Below, piece after piece: positions 6,214 to 11,277 of a DNA stretch of 11,277 bases. The notes under the pieces are model-generated. The model worked only from the letters and a program-made list of their open reading frames with translations, ran no database searches and was not told the origin of the DNA. Both the position numbers and the translations under genes were made by a program. Every line of letters begins with the position of its first letter. The stretch's first letter is position 1. Source of the DNA: JAPUME01 sp964605715 (GTDB lineage: Bacteria; Acidobacteriota; Terriglobia; UBA7540; JAPUME01); assembly GCA_964605715.1 (NCBI GenBank), contig CAZSDV010000064.1, forward strand, positions 1 to 11,277, given 5' to 3'.

Positions 6214-6230
6214 TTACGGGCTAAGATAGA

Positions 6231-6264
6231 GAGGTGTTAAGCTCGGAAATACACCTCGGCGAGG
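6231..6264 (+). promoter_or_regulatory. Inverted repeat and alternative pairing at the MFS ribosome binding site
   Basis: GAGGTGT (6231-6237) and ACACCTC (6251-6257) form a perfect 7-bp stem around 13 bases. The same right arm can instead pair CCTC (6254-6257) with GAGG (6261-6264), the only SD-like sequence before ATG 6268, across a 3-base loop. The two folds exclude each other, one exposing and one hiding the SD. It could equally be a DNA operator. Neither reading is proven. Confidence 0.35.
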
Positions 6265-6267
6265 CAG

Positions 6268-7467
6268 ATGAACTACCTCACCATTACATGTCTGTTCTGG
6301 TTGTTTTTTTTAGGCGTTGCGGACAATCAGGCAACACTTGTCTTGCTACCTTCATTGGGAAAATCTTTCGATATTGGTACCCTTGGACGAGGAACTCTTG
6401 TGGCCGGCTATGCGCTAGGGGCTGGGCTGGCTTCTCTAGGTAGTGGCATCCTGTCTGACCAATTTGGTCGTAAGAAGTTTCTGCAAGGGGCTATCCTTGC
6501 TTTCGGTGTTTTTTCCTGGTGCACATCACAAACGTCCACCCTACCGCAAATTTTTTTGTCCCGACTTGGAACTGGATTTGCCAGCGGAATTCTTTCTACC
6601 TGCGCAATCGCATTTGCAGGTGATTGGTTTCCTTATGCTGTCCGGGGCCGTGCACTAGGAATCATCTCCAGCGCCTATTTCGCTGCACCCATTCTAGGAG
6701 TCCCACTAGCCACCCAGTTAGCTAACTACGTCGGATGGCAAAATGCCTATCTAGCATTTGCAGGTTTAGCTATCATTGGCTTTATCTTCACTTTACAGCT
6801 TCCTAGCGAAAATCGTACACAAAAACTTCCCCCTGCCCATGATATGTTCCTCCAAGCAAAACATACGTTTAGTACGCTCGCTTCACGAAGGGACACCCTC
6901 GCCCTAATATTAATTGCCTTCCTGTTCTCCGGAGGGCTTGTAGCGTTCCTAGCCTACATCAGCCAATGGTTGGAAGAAGAACTAGGTCTTACGACGATTT
7001 CTGTTAGTGGGGTTTGGGTACTGGGGGGGCTCGTGGCTCTAGTCGGAGCTCCTCTAGGTGGGATCCTTGCTGACCGTTGGGGGAAAAAGCTGGTGGCCCT
7101 GGCTGGAAACGGGCTTTTGGCGGTTACTATTATTTGTATCCCATGGGCAAAATGGGGTGTTCCTCTGTTGATTTTTTTTGGACTTTTCAGCTTGGCTACA
7201 GCGATCCGCCAGGGACCTTTAGTTGCACTCGCAACCGAGCTGGTAAAGCGAGAGCAGCGAGGAGCACTAGTTGCCTTACGCAATATAGCCTCACAGCTCG
7301 GGATTGCCACCAGTACCCTTGTCGGTGGTTTTCTCTACCAACAATGGCAGTACCCAGCCTTAGCCTTATTTTGCTCCATATTAATTCTAGCAGCTTTGTT
7401 TTTGCTTGCCACACAGGTACACGAACCGGGAGAAACAGCGCAGAAAAAAGGGGAGCCTGATGCCTAA
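6268..7467 (+). CDS. Major facilitator superfamily (MFS) transporter
   Basis: 399 residues, the usual MFS length, with roughly twelve hydrophobic segments in two halves separated by a hydrophilic loop at about 179-208. The loop 2-3 signature GSGILSDQFGRKK is at 58-70 and its repeat in the second half, GGILADRWGKK, at 264-274. The family's conserved Arg region after TM4 (SRLGTG, 98-103) and RGRALG (126-131) are also present. TM1 carries an acidic D19. It is an inner-membrane, probably proton-driven carrier; drug or metabolite efflux is the commonest role for this layout, but the substrate cannot be read. The start is taken at ATG 6268, only 3 bases after GAGG. The gene ends 19 bp from the convergent bshA stop, with no terminator visible between. 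Confidence 0.9.
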   Translation: MNYLTITCLFWLFFLGVADNQATLVLLPSLGKSFDIGTLGRGTLVAGYALGAGLASLGSGILSDQFGRKKFLQGAILAFGVFSWCTSQTSTLPQIFLSRLGTGFASGILSTCAIAFAGDWFPYAVRGRALGIISSAYFAAPILGVPLATQLANYVGWQNAYLAFAGLAIIGFIFTLQLPSENRTQKLPPAHDMFLQAKHTFSTLASRRDTLALILIAFLFSGGLVAFLAYISQWLEEELGLTTISVSGVWVLGGLVALVGAPLGGILADRWGKKLVALAGNGLLAVTIICIPWAKWGVPLLIFFGLFSLATAIRQGPLVALATELVKREQRGALVALRNIASQLGIATSTLVGGFLYQQWQYPALALFCSILILAALFLLATQVHEPGETAQKKGEPDA

Positions 7468-7486
7468 TAAAAAGTAAAGTATCCAT

Positions 7487-8614
7487 CTAAGCTGTCTTCC
7501 CGAGGACCCTATTGTAAAGATTCTCGTAACACGTAACGATTCCAGAAGCACAGAATCGATCAAGAGCTCTGGCACGGCCAGCCCGTCCCATGGAAACCTG
7601 AAGCTGGGCGTCAGTAAGGATCTTGAGGGCCCCCTCCGCCATAGAATCAATATCCCGAGGGGGGGCAAGAAAACCTTCAATTCCATTCCGGACGACATCC
7701 GGAAGACCGCCCGTATGTGAGCATACGACCGGAACCTCGCAGGCCATTGCTTCCAGTGCCGCCAGACCAAATGATTCCATATCACTGGGCAAGAGCATCA
7801 AGTCAGCACAAGAGAGCAATTTGTGTACTTGGTCCTGTTTCCCCAAAAACCGTACCTGAGAGGTCAAACCCTTCTCGCGGACCAATCGTTCTGCATTGCT
7901 TCGATCTGGCCCATCGCCAATTAGGACGAGAATTGATGGGACTTTCTCTGTCACTCGTGAAAATATTTCCACTACATCCACCACGCGCTTCACGGGTCGG
8001 AAATTAGAAAGATGCATGAGTATTTTGTGGTTTTCAGGTGCCAAGGTACTGCGCCGCTGAGAACAATCTCCTGGCTGGAAAAGATTACAATTTACGAAGT
8101 TAGGGATAACCTCTACCTCGCAACAGGGTTCAAATTGCTCTAAGGTCTTCGACCGTAGGTGGGCTGAAACAGCTGTCACGGCATCACTCTGCTCAATAGA
8201 AAACCGTGTGATGGGAAGGTAGGAGCGGTCAATTCCAACCAACGTGATATCAGTCCCATGAAGTGTTGTCACAAAAGGAATCGGACGAGGGGCCGTCATA
8301 GCACGTGCTAGATAGGCACTCACCGAATGCGGGATTGCGTAGTGAACGTGTATTAGGTCCAACTTTTCATTAATCCCCACCTCGTACATTTTTGTCGCAA
8401 GGGCAAGCGTATAGGGAATATGATCAAAGAGAGGGTAATTCATCACTTCGACCTCGTGAAACTGAATCCGCTCGGCAGCCTCAGTGATTCGGACCGGCAT
8501 TAGATAGCTGATGAAATGAATCTCATGCCCACGTGCCGCAAGTTCCAGGCCAAGTTCCGTCGCTACCACCCCGCTTCCGCCATAGGTGGGATAACAGGTG
8601 ATTCCAATTTTCAT
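7487..8614 (-). CDS. bshA: BshA-like glycosyltransferase (N-acetyl-alpha-D-glucosaminyl L-malate synthase)
   Basis: 375 residues, the normal length of BshA, a GT4/GT-B retaining glycosyltransferase. The N-terminus reads MKIGITCYPTYGGSGVVATE, nearly identical to the BshA signature. HVHYAIPHS (89-97) and HGTDIT (119-124) follow. The second Rossmann domain has LSNFRPVKR (202-210), IGDGPD (232-237) and the EX7E motif E280 to E288 (ESFGLAALE), with TGGLPDVV (301-308). BshA joins UDP-GlcNAc and L-malate in the first step of bacillithiol synthesis. No bshB or bshC is in the window. Other GT4 enzymes share the fold, but the N-terminus makes BshA the best call. The start codon follows CCTCCT, with no SD. 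The stop of the secreted-protein gene lies 16 bp upstream. Confidence 0.9.
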   Translation of the reverse strand: MKIGITCYPTYGGSGVVATELGLELAARGHEIHFISYLMPVRITEAAERIQFHEVEVMNYPLFDHIPYTLALATKMYEVGINEKLDLIHVHYAIPHSVSAYLARAMTAPRPIPFVTTLHGTDITLVGIDRSYLPITRFSIEQSDAVTAVSAHLRSKTLEQFEPCCEVEVIPNFVNCNLFQPGDCSQRRSTLAPENHKILMHLSNFRPVKRVVDVVEIFSRVTEKVPSILVLIGDGPDRSNAERLVREKGLTSQVRFLGKQDQVHKLLSCADLMLLPSDMESFGLAALEAMACEVPVVCSHTGGLPDVVRNGIEGFLAPPRDIDSMAEGALKILTDAQLQVSMGRAGRARALDRFCASGIVTCYENLYNRVLGKTA

Positions 8615-8621
8615 AGGAGGA

Positions 8622-8650
8622 ATTTTAGGGCTATGACTTGGGCGAGTCAG
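8622..8650 (-). promoter_or_regulatory. Possible promoter giving a leaderless bshA mRNA
   Basis: On the minus strand CTGACT (8650-8645, 4/6 match to -35) and TAAAAT (8627-8622, 5/6 match to -10) are 17 bp apart. The -10 ends 7 bases before the bshA ATG, so transcription would begin at or next to the start codon. This would fit the absence of any SD. It overlaps the end of the upstream gene. Confidence 0.35.
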
Positions 8651-9080
8651 GAACCGTTTCTTTCTTTGCTGACCCAGTCTTCAGGACAAGTACATCTTTG
8701 ACACTACGCCGGCCCCTCTTTGAACTGTAATAAACAACAACCATCATTCCAGGCTTAAGAGATTTAAATTTTATTTTCTTTCCGGCAACCGTCCGAATAC
8801 CAGGACCATTCTTGCAGGAAAAAATCTCGGTGGCATTTCCCTCATCAGTTTCTAGGGTAATCATCTTTCCTTTGGATCGAACCGAAGTCAGGGTTCCAGT
8901 AAAGGCTTCAAGACTTTTAGGGGTAGACATGGTTTTATTGCTCAATGGAGCAAGAGTCGGCGCAAATTCACCGGTATCGCGTTGGCCAGCCAAAGGAACC
9001 TGACTTGTAACAATAAGGGCAACAAAAAAAGAACTCAAAAAACACACACGCGTAAGTCGTTGTCTAATAAAGTAAAACAC
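8631..9080 (-). CDS. Small secreted protein of unknown function, beta-rich C-terminal domain
   Basis: 149 residues from the GTG start chosen here. The N-terminus has a positive region (RQRLTR) then a hydrophobic core (about residues 12-28) ending in VPLAGQ, a typical Sec signal peptide with likely cleavage after LAG or nearby; no lipobox Cys is seen. A low-complexity linker (about 35-55) leads to a compact domain: GTLTSVRSKGKMITLET, then GIRTVAGKKIKFKSLKPGMMV and a final strand ending DVLVLK. This resembles small beta-barrel domains of the DUF5666 kind (weak, by pattern only). A longer reading from ATG 9179 exists but has no SD and would bury the signal peptide. It lies between holB and bshA; the role is unknown. 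Confidence 0.65.
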   Translation of the reverse strand: MFYFIRQRLTRVCFLSSFFVALIVTSQVPLAGQRDTGEFAPTLAPLSNKTMSTPKSLEAFTGTLTSVRSKGKMITLETDEGNATEIFSCKNGPGIRTVAGKKIKFKSLKPGMMVVVYYSSKRGRRSVKDVLVLKTGSAKKETVPDSPKS

Positions 9081-9087
9081 AAAGGTT

Positions 9088-9092
9088 ACCTC
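9088..9092 (-). promoter_or_regulatory. Ribosome binding site supporting the GTG start of the secreted protein
   Basis: On the minus strand GAGGT stands 7 bases before GTG 9080. That spacing, together with the signal peptide starting directly at this codon, is why the upstream ATG at 9179 was not used. Confidence 0.5.
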
Positions 9093-9219
9093 AACTTTTT
9101 TGACTGACCCATCATAGGTCCCAGGTACATCCTGAGTCAAGTTGCAGAAAGTGGGAAAACCGAGCAAGCCAATTACCATGGTGGGAAATAGCTATCAGGG
9201 CAGAAAAAATAGAAAGTGG

Positions 9220-9242
9220 GATTGATAAAAGCTCCATCAATC
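9220..9242 (-). terminator. Weak terminator-like stem-loop overlapping the holB stop codon
   Basis: GATTGAT and ATCAATC form a perfect 7-bp stem with a 9-base loop; the TGA of holB is in the 5' arm on the minus strand. A run of six T follows at 9209-9204, but 10 bases after the stem rather than directly. The stem is AT-rich. It may reduce read-through from tmk-holB, though it is not a canonical intrinsic terminator. Confidence 0.25.
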
Positions 9243-10275
9243 ATCCATTGAAGCAGAAATAACCTCAGACGCCAGAGCATCCAAGCCAAGCTGTTGGTTC
9301 ATATTGCGGATCTGCTGACGATGGGCCTGATCTAGCCCTTGGCTAACCTTAGATATCCAGGTGATATCAACATGCTTTCCCCAACTGAGGAGGTGGGGGG
9401 CCAAATCCCGATTTAAGATTTTGTTCTCATTGCCGGTCTCCTGAAGAACCAGGAGATCACGCAGTAAGGAGTATGCGATGCTCAGATTAGCTTCAAAATT
9501 TTCCTTATCCTTTGCCAAAAACTCCGTCGTGCGAAAAAGCAAACTCCAATCTTTGGAGGAGAGACAAAATTCAAAGAAGGAAAGCCAGCTTTTGCGGCAC
9601 CGTTGATAGTCATCTAAATCAAAATTGAATGCCCTCCCTATGCTTCCGCTAGAAAGATGGGCCGCCAGACGTCGCTCCGTTGGCTTCAGTTCCGTTTTTA
9701 GTTTTAGAAACTCCTCGATCTCCTTGTCTTCGAGAGCGCGAAAAGTTACCCGTGTACACCTCGAACGAATGGTTGCCCGAAGTGCAGATGCATTAGGGCA
9801 CACGAGAATGAAAAAAGTTGTCGTGGGAGGCTCTTCCAAAATCTTAAGCAATCGGTCCACACCTGACCAATGGATTCGGTGCGCGTCATTCAAAATAAAA
9901 ATGCGCCGAGATAGCTCAAAGGGCTTCGCATAAGCTTCAGAGATTATCTTTTCAATTTGCGCGGAAAGGATAAATTTTCCTACTGGTTCCACTATTTGTA
10001 GATCAAAGTAAACTAAATTTTCAACTTTACCGGCACTATCCTTTTTCGCTCTTCGTCGTTCATGGACTNNNNNNNNNNCATTCCTGACAGCTGCCGCAAA
10101 AATCATTCTCCTCCTGCTTGCAATGGATTGCATGGGCTAACATTTTTGCGAAGGTAAGCTTACCTACGCCCTCAGGTCCAGCAAAAAGAAGCGCTGAAGG
10201 CAAGCGATCTTGGGCAAGCATTTTATGAACTGTATTAACAGCTTCCCGATTTCCAATTAGATCTCCGAAACTCAA
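9237..10275 (-). CDS. holB: DNA polymerase III subunit delta' (clamp loader), interrupted by an assembly gap
   Basis: Both halves clearly belong to one HolB-like AAA+ clamp-loader subunit. The first half has the family start SFGDLIGN, a Walker A-like GPEGVGKL (residues 33-40), and zinc cysteines C52, C60, C63 and a partial codon TG[N] (predicted C66). After 10 N, the second half has DLQIVEP, RRIFILNDAHRIH, LLKILEEPPTTTFF and the clamp-loader SRC motif (IRSRC). Walker A has Leu where Ser/Thr is usual, consistent with delta' being a non-hydrolysing subunit in many bacteria. The halves are in different frames across the gap, an artefact and not evidence of a pseudogene. I chose TTG 10275, which yields M-SFGDLIGN after the purine-rich TAAGGGAAGCG; a GTG at 10311 is possible but overlaps tmk by 28 bases. 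Confidence 0.85.
10069..10078. other. Run of 10 N: scaffold gap inside holB
   Basis: Ten undetermined bases. On the minus strand the codon entering the gap is TG[N]; leaving it, the frame resumes at GTC (10067). The intact frame needs a true gap length divisible by three (for example 9 or 12), so 10 is most likely a placeholder. Confidence 0.95.
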
Positions 10276-10283
10276 CGCTTCCC

Positions 10284-10949
10284 TTACCTGCCTTCTGCTA
10301 ATCTGGCACACTGGATCATCACATCCACATGGCCGCGCAATACATCTTGAACCTGGCTAATAGTTCCGTTCGCCTTGATTAATTTCACTCGTCGTGGTTC
10401 ACGACGTGCAATCGCACGATAGCCCGCCTGCACCCGTCGATGAAATGATACCGTCTCTGCTTCAAATCTATCTCGTGTAGAGTTCCGTCGTACCTCTCTT
10501 GTGCGTACCCGTTTAAAGCTCTCTGACGGATCCACCAACAACACAAGCGTCAAATCCGGCTTTAGGTCCTTACATACAGCGTTTTCAAATACATCGACCA
10601 TCTTCTGGCCCAGCTTTCGACCATAGCCCTGATAGGCCATTGAGGCATCACTAAACCGGTCGCTAAGTACCCATTGCCCCGCGGCCAAGGCTGGCTCGAT
10701 TACCTCCCTGATATGTTGTGCACGCGCAGCATAAAATAAACCCAGCTCAGCAATGGGATCAATTGTCACAGTTTTTACACTTAAGAGAATATGTCGAATT
10801 CGATTCCCAACCCTCGTCCCACCAGGCTCACAGGTTACTTTTAACCTCACGCCACGCTTTTTAAGGTAGCCCACTAGCTGCGGAAGTTGCGTGCTCTTAC
10901 CACTGCCGTCAATGCCTTCTAATGTGATGAACTTTCCGCGGCGTCTCAA
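10284..10949 (-). CDS. tmk: Thymidylate kinase (dTMP kinase)
   Basis: 221 residues, slightly longer than the usual 205-215. The P-loop GIDGSGKST is at 12-20 and the dTMP-binding EPGGTRVG at 41-48. The DRx motif SDRFSDASMAYQGYGR is at 96-111 and the LID-region RDRFEAE at 159-165. It phosphorylates dTMP to dTDP with ATP in the cytoplasm, feeding DNA synthesis. The holB start lies 8 bp downstream, a common bacterial pairing. The only plausible start is TTG 10949: upstream in-frame codons are non-starts followed by a TAG, and there is no ATG before the P-loop. No SD precedes it; instead the minus strand reads TTCCTCC just before the TTG. The C-terminus is Arg-rich and ends LAEGR. Confidence 0.93.
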   Translation of the reverse strand: MRRRGKFITLEGIDGSGKSTQLPQLVGYLKKRGVRLKVTCEPGGTRVGNRIRHILLSVKTVTIDPIAELGLFYAARAQHIREVIEPALAAGQWVLSDRFSDASMAYQGYGRKLGQKMVDVFENAVCKDLKPDLTLVLLVDPSESFKRVRTREVRRNSTRDRFEAETVSFHRRVQAGYRAIARREPRRVKLIKANGTISQVQDVLRGHVDVMIQCARLAEGR

Positions 10950-11163
10950 GGAGGAACCTATGATCTATCGTGATAATGTGAATGGGGTGGGCCAACCTCT
11001 AATCTACTTCGGTATGTAGCTTTTAGGCAAGCCCGACCTCATAAGGCAAACAAAGGAGCAACAGAAAGAAGATTAATATCTCCTTCCTCTAGATCAAGAG
11101 GGGGACACCTAAAAGCACCACCACCGGCTGCTTGCCAAATGGGAGGGCACACACCGAAAAAAC
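10950..11163. other. 214-bp intergenic region between the aquaporin stop and tmk, with long-range inverted repeats
   Basis: GCTTTTAGG (11019-11027) is complementary to CCTAAAAGC (11108-11116), and GGCAAGC (11026-11032) to GCTTGCC (11130-11136). A local hairpin pairs CCTCT (11086-11090) with AGAGG (11097-11101). The two long-range pairings cross and share two bases, so they could form a pseudoknot-like or switching structure only with adjustment. No promoter, terminator or known RNA family was identified. Confidence 0.35.
10960..11019 (+). CDS. Possible 19-residue micro-ORF with strong SD, opposite strand to tmk
   Basis: ATG 10960 is preceded by a perfect AGGAGG (10949-10954) at 5-base spacing and runs to TAG 11017-11019, encoding MIYRDNVNGVGQPLIYFGM. 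The SD overlaps the tmk start codon on the other strand. No homology or downstream plus-strand gene supports it, so this may be chance. Confidence 0.2.
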   Translation: MIYRDNVNGVGQPLIYFGM

Positions 11164-11277
11164 TTAAGAAGTGCTGTTGTTACCAGACAGGAACCGATGG
11201 ACACCTTTCTGGTAAATTAGGGCTCCAACCAAGGCTCCAACGATCGGGGCAATTATATAGAGCCACCACTCATTCCC
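11164..11277 (-). CDS. C-terminal end of a probable aquaporin/glycerol facilitator (MIP family), cut by the window edge
   Basis: Only the last 37 residues and the TAA (11166-11164) are present. The segment EWWLYIIAPIVGALVGALIY followed by a short basic tail matches the sixth transmembrane helix of MIP channels, where a (G/A)P-x-x-G-A-x-x-G-A pattern precedes the cytoplasmic tail. Neither NPA motif is inside the window, so water versus glycerol selectivity cannot be judged. The gene reads toward tmk with 214 bp between. Confidence 0.7.
   Translation of the reverse strand, partial: GNEWWLYIIAPIVGALVGALIYQKGVHRFLSGNNSTS

Noticed and set aside
6954..7310. 118-residue minus-strand ORF and overlapping plus-strand 127-residue ORF inside the MFS gene
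   Set aside because: Both are shadow frames of the conserved MFS protein.
9081..9179. Longer form of the secreted protein starting at ATG 9179
   Set aside because: No SD precedes it, its first 33 residues look non-coding, and it would put the signal peptide internal; GTG 9080 with GAGGT is better supported.
10079..10133. Apparent N-terminal MQSIASRRRMIF of a separate minus-strand protein
   Set aside because: This is the wrong frame upstream of the N run; the true frame here encodes the holB zinc-site region (C60, C63).
1..11277. Mobile elements, CRISPR arrays, prophage genes, toxin-antitoxin or defence systems
   Set aside because: No transposase, integrase, long terminal repeats, spaced direct repeats or recognisable defence genes were seen on either strand.

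Overview
The window looks like ordinary chromosome from a draft or metagenome-assembled bacterial genome; a 10-base run of N inside holB marks a scaffold gap. No phage, transposase, CRISPR array or toxin-antitoxin pair was seen. A bshA-type glycosyltransferase outside an obvious Firmicutes setting, a second-type YchF-like GTPase (DUF933 kind), a NifU/IscU-like protein lacking its third cluster cysteine, and a small secreted beta-rich protein together make Acidobacteriota or a related deep phylum my best guess. This is an inference from gene content only.

Layout. Positions 1-390 hold the possible tail of an unrecognised ORF and then non-coding DNA with a probable promoter, leading into a tRNA-Val(CAC) at 391-465. 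A plus-strand group follows: a YchF/DUF933 GTPase, a ZIP-family metal transporter and, 18 bp later, an IscU/NifU-like Fe-S scaffold. It converges on a minus-strand pair, xdhC then a mocA-like cytidylyltransferase, which serves maturation of molybdenum hydroxylases of the xanthine dehydrogenase/CO dehydrogenase type. A divergent promoter region (4339-4496) separates xdhC from a plus-strand MDR-family oxidoreductase.

A 349-bp gene-free stretch with several good stem-loops (5526-5874) precedes an AhpD-like CxxC protein and an MFS transporter. These converge on a long minus-strand series running from the right edge: the tail of an aquaporin/glycerol facilitator, tmk, holB (interrupted by the N run), a small secreted protein, and bshA for the first step of bacillithiol synthesis.

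Theme. Several genes touch thiol, metal or redox chemistry (ZIP, Fe-S scaffold, XdhC/MocA, AhpD-like, BshA), while tmk-holB is replication housekeeping. I found no convincing new multi-gene system. The best second looks are the structured leader before the AhpD-like gene, the Fe-S scaffold with altered cysteines beside a ZIP transporter, the divergent YchF, and structures or unusual initiation contexts at several starts (ZIP, MFS, bshA, tmk).
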